Assembly (NCBI RefSeq): GCF_007641255.1
Contig: NZ_CP036259.1
Coordinates: 2,604,001-2,668,000 of the forward strand
Length of the DNA: 64,000 nucleotides
Source: Sporomusa termitida
GTDB taxonomy: Bacteria > Bacillota > Negativicutes > Sporomusales > Sporomusaceae
Reading direction: 5' to 3'
The notes under the pieces were generated by a model. That model saw nothing but the letters and a program-made list of their open reading frames with translations, was not told the DNA's origin and did no database searches. The position numbers and the translations under genes are program-made. Below are positions 36,179 to 44,241 of this stretch, in pieces (position 1 is the stretch's first letter; each line of letters starts with the position of its first letter).

Positions 36179-36214
36179 AAAACCCTGCGAGGCATTTGCT
36201 CCGCAGGGTTTTCT
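36179..36214 (+). terminator. Terminator after the sigma-54 activator
   Basis: AAAACCCTGCG (36179-36189) pairs with CGCAGGGTTTT (36202-36212), giving an 11-bp stem with T-tract. Confidence 0.9.
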
Positions 36215-36285
36215 TGGGCCGGGAAACGCTGTTTTTCCCTTAATAAAATACTGCCGAGAATAAACTGAGCAGTTCTTTTATCTAC

Positions 36286-37040
36286 TTACTCGTCCAATAA
36301 GATCTTTAGCATTTTACTACGGTTATTCGTAAACTCTTTCATAATGGAATAATGCTCTGTTTGCTCATACTCCAGCCGGCAGATGCCGGACTGCGTAAGC
36401 TGTATAATCTGGCTGTAGGGATAGGCCATAATAATCGGCGAATGGGTGGCAATAATAAGCTGCGAATTCTGCCGAACCAGTTCGTGCATACGCGTAAGCA
36501 GCGCCATTTGCCGCACCGGGGACAAGGCCGCTTCCGGTTCATCCAGAATGTACAGCCCGTTGCCGCCCAATCTGTTTTGAAACACCGCAAAAAAGGATTC
36601 GCCATGTGACATCTGATGCAGCGATTTGCCACCATAGGCAGCAATGATCCGCCCTCCCGGTCCGCCGGCCGAATCCAGTTGTTCAATCGTTGTCGCTAAA
36701 TTATAAAAGCTCTCGGCCCGGAGAAAAAAGCCGTCCCGGGGGCGTTTCGTGCCTTTAACCAGCCGGATGTATTCATGGAGCTCAGAGTGAGAAGCCTGGG
36801 TAGTAAAATTAAAATTAACGGTTCCGCCTTCGGCGTTAAAACCCCAGGCAACCGCGATAGCCTCAAGCAAGGTTGATTTGCCGGTGCCATTGTCGCCGAC
36901 AATAAAGGTTATCTGGGGTGAAAGCCCAGTTCCTGCAGATCAGCAACAGCGGGCAAACAAAACGGATATACATCAAAGCGTGCGACCTTATGCCGCAGCA
37001 GCTGGACACTGCGAATGTATTGCTGGCTTGTATGCAGCAT
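36286..37040 (-). pseudogene. AAA ATPase gene split by a single-base frameshift
   Basis: The gene starts at ATG 37040, one nt after the YjbQ stop, with AGGGGGATAGC before it. It reads about 43 codons (MLHTSQQYIRSVQLLRHKV ... LQELGFHP) and then hits TAA. In the next frame the sequence continues as ITFIVGDNGTGKSTLLEAIAVAWG (Walker A) and runs on with a signature-like QMSHGESF, Walker B GLYILDEPEAALSP and IIATHSPIIMAYP to 36286. One extra C in the CCCC tract near 36916-36919 would restore a protein of about 250 residues. It is either a recent pseudogene or a sequencing error. The family is a small ABC-like AAA ATPase (DUF2813-like). Confidence 0.85.
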
Positions 37041-37041
37041 G

Positions 37042-37431
37042 CTATCCCCCTATCAGCTGCACCCAAACACAACGCCGGCGCGGCCCGTCAAATTCGCAGA
37101 AATAAATTCCCTGCCAGGTCCCCAGGCGCAAATTATTATCCAGAACCGGCACCGTGATCGAACAACCCACCAGTGAGCTTTTAACATGAGCAGGGGAATT
37201 GCCTTCGCGGTGGCGATAGGCCAGCTTAGGAACCATTTGCGCCAAGGCTGCCAGCATGTCGGCGGCCACATCCGGATCGGCATTCTCATTAACAGTTACG
37301 CCGGCTGTAGTATGAGGAACAAATATCTGGCAAAGGCCTGCTGTAATCCGGCTTTGCCGGACAAGGGACCTCACCTTGCCGGTAATATCGATAAACCCTT
37401 CTTGGGGGGTGTCCAGGCTAAATTGTTCCAT
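37042..37431 (-). CDS. YjbQ/UPF0047 family protein
   Basis: 129 residues. The motif HTTAGVTVNENADPDV (about residues 40-55) and LGTWQGIYFCEFDGPR near the C-terminus define this family, whose members have been reported with weak thiamine-phosphate synthase activity. Physiological role uncertain. It lies one nt upstream of the frameshifted AAA ATPase gene, so both form one unit. Confidence 0.9.
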   Translation of the reverse strand: MEQFSLDTPQEGFIDITGKVRSLVRQSRITAGLCQIFVPHTTAGVTVNENADPDVAADMLAALAQMVPKLAYRHREGNSPAHVKSSLVGCSITVPVLDNNLRLGTWQGIYFCEFDGPRRRCVWVQLIGG

Positions 37432-37495
37432 AGTTGCCTCCTCTTGACAGAGTATTGTTATCAGATTCTAACTACGGTTATAGATCAATTTTACA

Positions 37496-37524
37496 TTGGC
37501 CGGGGTATTATGGTGGTATATAAT
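37496..37524 (+). promoter_or_regulatory. Promoter of the alkyltransferase gene
   Basis: TTGGCC (37496-37501), a 17-nt spacer, TATAAT (37519-37524). Confidence 0.7.
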
Positions 37525-37555
37525 AGAAGAGATAATAAATATACAGGGTGATTTT

Positions 37556-37861
37556 ATGAGTTTTAATGCTAAGGTTTATGAACTTGTTCGTTTAATTCCG
37601 GAAGGAAAAGTAGCCTCTTATGGCCAAATTGCTTTTATGGCCGGGAGCTGGCGGGCTTCCCGGGCGGTTGGTTATGCACTGCACCGCAATCCGTACCAGG
37701 GCAAGGTCCCCTGCCACCGGGTGGTTTTTAAAGATGGCCGGCTTGCTGCCGGCTTTATATTTGGCGGCCAGGATGTGCAACGGCTGCTGCTGGAGGGCGA
37801 AGGTGTCGAATTTACCGCCGATGGCCGGGTGGATATGACTAAATGCTGCTGGCAGTCCTGA
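37556..37861 (+). CDS. O6-alkylguanine-DNA alkyltransferase-like protein (MGMT C-terminal domain only)
   Basis: 101 residues from the ATG at 37556 (AGGGTG six nt upstream). It has the DNA-binding domain of MGMT: VRLIPEGKVASYGQIA, the Arg finger region RASRAVGYALHRNP and the active-site PCHRV with the acceptor cysteine present. This length and the missing N-terminal ribonuclease-like domain match stand-alone MGMT-like/ATL proteins. Because the Cys is kept it could still accept alkyl groups, unlike ATLs with Trp. Confidence 0.9.
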   Translation: MSFNAKVYELVRLIPEGKVASYGQIAFMAGSWRASRAVGYALHRNPYQGKVPCHRVVFKDGRLAAGFIFGGQDVQRLLLEGEGVEFTADGRVDMTKCCWQS

Positions 37862-38106
37862 AACGGTCCGGCCGGCAGTCGTTTTCTGTAAATATTTTAC
37901 ACGAACAGCTCCGGTTAAGTCAATGCGCCTTAGGTCTGAGTAGCTAACGGCGGCGGCGGCAGCCAACGCCAAGGTTTTACATTTACAAAAATAAATTGAA
38001 CTACTGTTAAACCCAGTTGCTAAAAAAACAGGCAACATGATAGAATAACAGTAGCTTTGGTAATATTTAACTATACTATCTAAATTCAGAAGGGTGGTTT
38101 TTTAGC

Positions 38107-38562
38107 ATGACACAGGAAGAATATGCGGCAATATTAAAACTGGCTATCGCCAATGAAGCGGATGCTTACGAGTTTTACAAAGGCGTCTCGGAAAGAGCAG
38201 CCGACACTGTCATTCAAAAAATGTTCAGCCAATTGGCAGCCGAAGAGCAGGGCCATCAAAAACTTCTGGCCGGTTTTCTGGCCGGAAACTGTACCAGCCT
38301 GCATTTTCACGAGTCTGCTGACTACAAGATCTCCGAAACGGTAGACAAACCAAAACTTTCCCTGTCTATGAAACCGGCGGATGCGATTGCTTTGGCAATG
38401 AAAAATGAAGAAGAGGCAATGAACATGTATGCCGATTTTGCCAATGCCAGTGCCGACCCGGGTCAGAAAAAAATATTTCAGGAATTGTCCGCAATGGAGA
38501 AAAACCACAAAACTAAATTGGAAGAATACTATGTGAATATTGCTTATGCTGAGGTATGGTAA
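38107..38562 (+). CDS. Rubrerythrin-like ferritin-family diiron protein
   Basis: 151 residues, a four-helix bundle with paired carboxylate motifs: EADAYEFY (residues 17-24), EEQGH (about residues 46-50), NEEEAMNMY (about residues 98-106) and EKNHKTKLEEYY. This suits a diiron site for peroxide reduction in anaerobes. No rubredoxin domain is present. A candidate promoter TTGCTA-18-TAGAAT lies at 38017-38046. Electron donor unknown. Confidence 0.9.
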   Translation: MTQEEYAAILKLAIANEADAYEFYKGVSERAADTVIQKMFSQLAAEEQGHQKLLAGFLAGNCTSLHFHESADYKISETVDKPKLSLSMKPADAIALAMKNEEEAMNMYADFANASADPGQKKIFQELSAMEKNHKTKLEEYYVNIAYAEVW

Positions 38563-38569
38563 GGTAATA

Positions 38570-38755
38570 CTATAGCAAATCCGGTAGCCCAAGACCGGTG
38601 CCATGCGCTGTGGTTGTCAAAAACGGCGTGCCTAGCTTGGCCAGCATATCTGCGGGATCCCGCAGCCTGCATCAGTAACGGCCAGAACCGGACAGCCCCT
38701 GCTCATAAGTTTTGATGGTCAGGCGTCCATATTCGCGCATTGCTGCTAAGCCGTT
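38570..38755 (-). pseudogene. Decayed sensor histidine kinase (ATPase domain remnant)
   Basis: On the minus strand three pieces in different frames together match the histidine kinase ATPase domain: the N box NGLAAMREYGRLTIKTYEQGL, then after a shift VLAVTDAGCGIP (G1/D box), then after another shift ADMLAKLGTPFLTTTAHGTGLGLP (F and G2 boxes). At least two indels, and the dimerisation region is missing. The order and spacing are as in NtrB/sporulation-kinase-like proteins, so this is a dead fragment. Confidence 0.78.
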
Positions 38756-38772
38756 TTAGGCAAAACATAGAT

Positions 38773-38801
38773 TTGACCAAATTCAGTTAATATGTTATAG
38801 T
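38773..38801 (+). promoter_or_regulatory. Candidate promoter of the ZTP riboswitch
   Basis: TTGACC (38773-38778), 17 nt, TATAGT (38796-38801). A second -10-like TATAAT stands at 38810-38815. Confidence 0.6.
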
Positions 38802-38822
38802 TGATATAGTATAATATAAAAT

Positions 38823-38922
38823 TACGCGACTGACGGATTAGTGGAGTTTACCACATGAAGCGTAGTTTTCAGATCACAGTCGACCGTCTGGACAATAATT
38901 GTTGTTCAGACGTTTTTTTTGT
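38823..38922 (+). ncRNA. ZTP (pfl motif) riboswitch with intrinsic terminator
   Basis: The segment carries the conserved blocks of the ZTP/ZMP class: CGACTGACGG (38826-38835), the small stem GTGGA-GTTTACCAC (38841-38854), GAAGCGT (38857-38863) and, after a linker, CGACCGTCTGG (38881-38891). The last block is also the 5' arm of a terminator (38885-38895 with 38902-38912, one wobble) ending in eight T. Ligand binding would keep CCGTC paired to the GACGG of the aptamer and so prevent termination, an ON switch. The first downstream gene is the Rex-like repressor at 39069. Confidence 0.85.
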
Positions 38923-39068
38923 TTAGTAACGTTTTATTATGCATTGGTTGCTTGGCTGGCTTTATAGCCAACATACCACTTAAAATCGTCCAAATATTGT
39001 GAAGTATATTTTTCTGATAAGCGGGCTTATTCTTAGCTGTTGTAATTAGATCAAGGAGGCTGTGTAAA

Positions 39069-39758
39069 ATGCGATTTGCCAAAAATGAAATACCGAAAAG
39101 CACCATTAATAGGATAGCAAAATATTATGCAATTTTGCTGCAACTGCGTAGTGAAGATAAAATCATCTGTACCTCCGAAGACCTGGGACGACGCATGAGT
39201 GTTCCCTCTTCGCTTGTCCGCAAAGATCTTGGTAACTTTGGAGAGTTCGGCACAAAAGGAGTCGGTTACCGGGTTCACTACATGATATGGCGGATTGAAC
39301 AGATCCTGGGTTACAGAGCTGCGTGGAATGCAGTAATCATCGGGTCGTGCATGCCGGCCTTAACCCTGCTCACAGCCAGCAGTATCTTCCCGCCGGGAAT
39401 TCATATTGCCGCAGTTTGTGATCTGGAAAAAGACAATCCGGGAGTACCTGTCGGCGGCGGTTCGGAATTGGCAACCGAATCATTTGCTAATATTAACGCT
39501 ATTGTTCAGCAGCGAAATATTATTATGGGTATTATGGCGGTGGAGCAAAGCAAAAGCCAGCAGGTTGCCAACAAGCTGGTAGAAGCGGGGGTTACCGGTA
39601 TTGCCAATCTTTCGTCTATCCCCGTTTTAGTTCCGAAGCATATCCTGCTGGTGGAAGTGAATATTGCTTCCTGGCTAAGCCAGATTACCTATAGCTTGAA
39701 TGGTATTATAAAAAACGATTTTTTGGCAGGAAAACCCTACATAGAATCTTTTTCATAA
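39069..39758 (+). CDS. Rex-like redox repressor with altered nucleotide-binding motif
   Basis: 229 residues. The N-terminal winged helix is clearly Rex-like: IPKSTINRIAKYYAIL, SVPSSLVRKDLGNFGEFGTKGVGY. The C-terminal Rossmann domain aligns (VIIGSCMPALTLL, AAVCDLE, IMGIMAV, LVEAGVTGIANLSSI), but the glycine-rich GAGNLG of NAD(H)-binding Rex is replaced by GSCMPA, so dinucleotide sensing may be lost or changed. ATG with AAGGAGG nine or so nt upstream. It is monocistronic and follows a ZTP riboswitch by 147 nt. Confidence 0.88.
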   Translation: MRFAKNEIPKSTINRIAKYYAILLQLRSEDKIICTSEDLGRRMSVPSSLVRKDLGNFGEFGTKGVGYRVHYMIWRIEQILGYRAAWNAVIIGSCMPALTLLTASSIFPPGIHIAAVCDLEKDNPGVPVGGGSELATESFANINAIVQQRNIIMGIMAVEQSKSQQVANKLVEAGVTGIANLSSIPVLVPKHILLVEVNIASWLSQITYSLNGIIKNDFLAGKPYIESFS

Positions 39759-40034
39759 TAACTTTAAATATGCAGGCTCACCTAAAATAGCTTCTTTAAT
39801 TTGCTTTTTTTTATCTATATGGTGTCCACTGGATATATCAATCGAAGTACTGCCATTGGCTTTGAAATGAAAATCAACATAAAAGGCCATACCATCAGCT
39901 TCTATTTCCACGCGGTGCCGGTGCCCCCCTTTGTGAAGCAAATCCGAAACCGTAACGTCTTTGTAATGCACCGAACAAAACTTTTTAATAGCAGGAACAA
40001 GTATTTCTCTATTCAGCATTTTTTCTCTGCTCAT
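39753..40034 (-). CDS. Uncharacterised small protein
   Basis: 93 residues with an ideal AGGAGG eight nt before the ATG. The sequence (MSREKMLNREILVPAIKKFC, then HYKDVTVSDLLHKGGHRHRVEIEADGMAFYVDFHFKANGSTSID) suggests a small alpha/beta protein with a basic, His-rich loop. No family recognised. Its stop overlaps the end of the Rex gene by 6 nt on the opposite strand, so the transcripts converge. Confidence 0.7.
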   Translation of the reverse strand: MSREKMLNREILVPAIKKFCSVHYKDVTVSDLLHKGGHRHRVEIEADGMAFYVDFHFKANGSTSIDISSGHHIDKKKQIKEAILGEPAYLKLL

Positions 40035-40157
40035 GGTTAAATCCTCCTACTGCTCACCAGCACCCGATTCATTGCAAGAAATTCCCCGCAAATTGTACCA
40101 AAATACCTGATTGAAGTCAATGACTGCCTCTGATTTTTTCTTCGGCACTGATTGTTG

Positions 40158-40204
40158 ATAAATGGTCGCAGACTGTCCTGTCCGGACGGTCTGCGACCAT
40201 TTAT
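40158..40204. repeat. 16-bp perfect inverted repeat, terminator-like
   Basis: Arms 40158-40173 and 40189-40204 pair without mismatch; the right arm includes the stop codon of the 52-residue gene. It probably protects or ends that minus-strand mRNA, but no T-tract follows on that strand. Confidence 0.7.
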
Positions 40205-40359
40205 TCAATATTTACCATAAGCTTGCTTTGGGCGAACTCTTTAAAAAATTCCTCAGAAACAGCCATTTGTTTGGCATCCCTGACAAGTTGGATTCTTTTC
40301 CCCATATCGGCGCAGGTACAGTCAAACGGCATAGCTTTATTACAGATCAGACATTTCAT
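40201..40359 (-). CDS. Small cysteine-rich protein, putative zinc knuckle
   Basis: 52 residues starting MKCLICNKAMPFDCTCADMGKRIQ. CxxC plus CxC (residues 3, 6, 14, 16) could bind zinc. The rest is a charged helix (VRDAKQMAVSEEFFKEFAQSKL). GGGAGG precedes the ATG at good distance. Function unknown. Confidence 0.65.
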   Translation of the reverse strand: MKCLICNKAMPFDCTCADMGKRIQLVRDAKQMAVSEEFFKEFAQSKLMVNIE

Positions 40360-40512
40360 CTACCTACCTCCCCTGAAGATGTAATTCTACAATAAATTAA
40401 CAAATTCCTGTACATGAAGACGTACCTTCATCTTAGCATCGAAGCGCACCCGCCCGGCAGGCGTTTTTTTGTTCCCGGTCTTATCCAGGCCGGAAACGTA
40501 GTAAAGCCCAAA

Positions 40513-40541
40513 GAAAAAACTGACGTGCTCGTACACGTCAG
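40513..40541 (-). terminator. Terminator downstream of the small helical protein gene
   Basis: CTGACGTG and CACGTCAG arms around six nt, followed on the minus strand by TTTTTTC. It lies about 100 nt past the stop at 40639. Confidence 0.88.
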
Positions 40542-40638
40542 CCTCAGAGTCTGTCGCCAACCCGGACTTTGACTCACACGCTCTCGCGCCCTATCTAAAG
40601 CGAATTGCTTTACCGGCGATGCGCGTTATGGGGTCCGA

Positions 40639-40842
40639 TTATTTACGGTTTCCCGTCCTTTTGCACTTGCTGCCAAATTCCACATAGCTTTCAAGGGCCT
40701 CGATAATCAATTGCTCCTGTGAACTGCCAGTGTCCGCTGTACCACTCTCCACAGCCTCGCTGATGATGTGCCTGATCTGGGAGGAATGATAGCCGCAAGC
40801 CAAAAGTTTCTGAGTTAACTGTTTAATTTGTTCTTGTTTCAT
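40639..40842 (-). CDS. Small helical protein, paralogue of the 21652-21858 product
   Basis: 67 residues (MKQEQIKQLTQKLLACGYHS, then QIRHIISEAVESG, then QEQLIIEALESYVEFGSK). It shares helix pattern, length and the G-Y-x-S turn with the 68-residue protein at 21652. The ATG follows AGGAGTGG. The 350-nt leader holds a 15-bp hairpin (40984-41017). Function unknown. Confidence 0.72.
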   Translation of the reverse strand: MKQEQIKQLTQKLLACGYHSSQIRHIISEAVESGTADTGSSQEQLIIEALESYVEFGSKCKRTGNRK

Positions 40843-40983
40843 AAATCCACTCCTATACTGCCGGACAGTGACAAGTCGCTCCTGCCTGATTGTTTTCTTG
40901 CCTTCTTTTCCTTTGCTGCCTATTCCCGTGTAAGGATAAAGCTCACAGGCGCCTGTACCCGCTATGGCAAAGCACCTGTCGGC

Positions 40984-41017
40984 GTTGCCTTAAGACACAA
41001 TCGTGTCGTAAGGCAAC
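40984..41017. repeat. Hairpin in the leader of the small helical protein gene
   Basis: GTTGCCTTAAGACAC and GTGTCGTAAGGCAAC form a 15-bp stem with one mismatch around AATC. No T-tract. It may stabilise or regulate the leader RNA. Confidence 0.55.
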
Positions 41018-41082
41018 TTATACAGGTATTAAAAAAAGTCCGCTATACCTTTAAAAGTCTCTATTGTACGCTCACAACCGGC

Positions 41083-41127
41083 AAAATAAAAAGAAGCCTC
41101 CTGTGATGACAACAATAGGAGGCTTCT
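41083..41127 (-). terminator. Terminator downstream of the cobalamin riboswitch
   Basis: AGAAGCCTCC (41092-41101) and GGAGGCTTCT (41118-41127) pair perfectly; the minus strand then reads TTTTATTTT. Confidence 0.9.
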
Positions 41128-41204
41128 GCTTTTATCCCGGAAAACTGCCGGCACAAAACATACACGTAATCCCCTCCCTATCGCTCGCAGGTCAACGGTG
41201 ATTG

Positions 41205-41374
41205 TTGTACAGGCAGTTCTCCTGGCTCTGGATCATCGCTCCTCCAAACCTTCCCGGAACAATTATGTTCCAGTGGCATATCTTGGACTCACTCCCCATT
41301 ACAGTGGCGGGACCGCGCCGGTCTTGAACCGGCTTTTCTATTATGCCCTTGCGGGCACCTGCACCGAAAATCAA
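41205..41374 (-). ncRNA. Cobalamin riboswitch without an adjacent gene
   Basis: On the minus strand the RNA has the conserved 5' part (TTTCGGTGCAGGTGCCC with GGGCATAATAG), the central GCGGTCCCGCCACTGTAA core, a variable arm, and the 3' part GAGCCAGGAGAACTGCCTG, i.e. an AdoCbl/Cbl-type aptamer. After it come a Shine-Dalgarno-like GGGAGGGG, a 9- or 36-codon reading frame and then the strong terminator at 41083-41127. The next minus-strand gene is 360 nt beyond (40842). The original controlled gene seems to have been lost, or the riboswitch controls the small protein by read-through. Confidence 0.88.
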
Positions 41375-41410
41375 TTTATTTAATTTTTCTTTTAATTTAT
41401 TATTTTCTAA

Positions 41411-41439
41411 AGCATAGCACAGACACTAAGGCTTGTCGA
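41411..41439 (-). promoter_or_regulatory. Promoter of the cobalamin riboswitch
   Basis: TCGACA (complement of 41434-41439), 17 nt, TATGCT (complement of 41411-41416). Confidence 0.65.
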
Positions 41440-41508
41440 GAGTTTTTCTTCTGCTTATTTCGACATTTTCCACTTTACTCCGGTTAAGCTCTTACTCCCC
41501 GCTAAGTT

Positions 41509-42021
41509 TTATTCCTCTGTCGGTTTGTCCGGACCTGCCAGCTTATATTGATAAAAACTTAAATCCAGCCATCTGCCAAATTTATAACCGGCTTTGTGGA
41601 TCGTGCCGGAAAAACAGAAGCCCATTTTTTCATGCATGGTTCTGCTGCCCAAGTTGCTGGCGTCGATGCCGGCCACCATCGTCGCATACCCCTGAGCGTT
41701 GGCAAGCTTTATCAATTCCTGCATGAGAATAGTGCCGATATGTTTTCCCCGGTGCTTATTATGGACATAGACCGAATGTTCTATTGTATACTTATAGGCC
41801 GGTTTAGCCCTAAACGGCCCAAAGGTTGCAAAGCCGACAACAAGATTGCCTTCTTCGTACACAAGCACAGGCAAACCGGCATTCACCTTATCCTCATACC
41901 ATAATGTTCTCGCTGCCATGGTATAAGGTTTATAATCATAAACTGCCGTCGTATTAATGATCGCCTCATTATAAATTTCCTGGATAGCAGCTAAATCACC
42001 AGGCCCGGCACTACGAATCAT
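41509..42021 (-). CDS. GNAT acetyltransferase, phosphinothricin-acetyltransferase-like
   Basis: 170 residues from the ATG at 42021 (AGGA upstream; GTG 42027 possible). It has IYNEAIINTTAVYDYKP near the N-terminus, YVHNKHRGKHIGTILMQELI (acetyl-CoA-binding motif A, R-G-K-H-I-G) and SRTMHEKMGFCFSGTIHKAGYKFGRWLDL. These match the Pat/YncA branch, which acetylates methionine analogues or phosphinothricin-like amines. The substrate here is not known. Confidence 0.9.
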   Translation of the reverse strand: MIRSAGPGDLAAIQEIYNEAIINTTAVYDYKPYTMAARTLWYEDKVNAGLPVLVYEEGNLVVGFATFGPFRAKPAYKYTIEHSVYVHNKHRGKHIGTILMQELIKLANAQGYATMVAGIDASNLGSRTMHEKMGFCFSGTIHKAGYKFGRWLDLSFYQYKLAGPDKPTEE

Positions 42022-42211
42022 AAGCACACATCCTTTTATGATAAATCTTGTTTATGGGTAAAAGTCAACCCTTAAAACCTAACCCACCCTTTTACAGGCG
42101 GTCAAAAGTTTTATGTCTTAATAATTCGCCCGGGGTCGTAAGTTTCCTGCTTATAGAGATATTTTGCGTCGATTTCCGGTCTTTTCGATCTGTATTGTAT
42201 AGAGGAAACAG

Positions 42212-42250
42212 AAAAAAGGCCCTCAGCATCACTGGCAGGTGAAGAGGGCC
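42212..42250 (-). terminator. Terminator after the collagen-like gene
   Basis: GGCCCTC and GAGGGCC arms around a 19-nt loop, followed on the minus strand by TTTTTT. The gap 42022-42364 holds this hairpin and no gene. Confidence 0.85.
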
Positions 42251-42364
42251 GTCTATTTCGCTGTTTACCTTTCCCATAGTTCTTGAAAACACAAAACAGC
42301 AGCAGGCTGCCTTGGCCTCGTATGGATTGCGGCGATTGTCCTCCCAAGCATAGCCGTGCTTCGT

Positions 42365-43603
<1,239 letters not shown>

Positions 43604-43606
43604 TTA

Positions 43607-43655
43607 TTTATAGAGTCCTATAGCAGTTTATGCAGGTTTAGAGCAATTTGTTTAG
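43607..43655 (-). promoter_or_regulatory. Weak SigmaK-like promoter of the collagen-like gene
   Basis: On the minus strand a CATAAACTG box (complement of 43624-43632) has an AC 17 nt upstream. It matches the -10 consensus CATAnnnTA only in part, so it is tentative. Confidence 0.35.
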
Positions 43656-43768
43656 TGTAACGAAAGCATAGCGGCATTTAAACCGATGGCATGCGAGTAA
43701 ATATATGCTATTGATCTTAAGAAACAGGAAGTACTATCCTGAATAACCTCTAAGCTTTATTTAATTCG

Positions 43769-43796
43769 CACCTTAAAATAACAGTTTCATATATTA
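43769..43796 (+). promoter_or_regulatory. SigmaK-type promoter
   Basis: CAC at 43769-43771 and CATATATTA at 43788-43796 with a 16-nt spacer match the mAC-n16/17-CATAnnnTA consensus of late mother-cell promoters. It lies 35 nt before the gene at 43831. Confidence 0.6.
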
Positions 43797-43830
43797 AAAT
43801 ATAACAATAAAAATCAGGAGTTTCCAGGTA

Positions 43831-44205
43831 ATGAAAAATAAAACGCGAACCAATTATAATGTTTTTAATTACGCAACAAGACCCTTGTTTACCCAGGAAC
43901 ATGCATCAGATATTATTTTGTTTAATGCTTTTTCCGCAATTCAGACAAATAATCCACTATGGATACCGGCTACCGGCAAAAAAATCTGTCTAACAGCAGT
44001 GCAGACTTCCGCCCCTGCCGGCTTAACTGTTACATTAAGCAGGACCGGTAATCAGCCCTTCCTGTCAATTGTTTTAACGGCTGCTCTTGCCACTTATAGT
44101 GAAAGCTTTCCCTCCCCGGTTAGATTTGCACCGGACGAAATCATCTCACTTACGACCGACACGGCGGGAACAATGTACATTACCCTTGTGGGCTATGAAG
44201 TTTGA
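43831..44205 (+). CDS. Putative spore-surface protein (single-domain)
   Basis: 124 residues, AGGAG ten nt before the ATG. Beta-rich, no signal peptide. Its whole length is homologous to the first 110 residues of the next gene: NVFNYATRPLFTQEHASDII/NVFTAGQHPLFINRITADMI and KKICLTAVQ/KSINLTAAQ. No named family. The SigmaK-like promoter and divergent collagen-like gene suggest a spore coat or exosporium component (inference). Confidence 0.7.
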   Translation: MKNKTRTNYNVFNYATRPLFTQEHASDIILFNAFSAIQTNNPLWIPATGKKICLTAVQTSAPAGLTVTLSRTGNQPFLSIVLTAALATYSESFPSPVRFAPDEIISLTTDTAGTMYITLVGYEV

Positions 44206-44241
44206 CCTGCCGGCAAAACGCTGTAAAGGGAGTGGTTAGCG

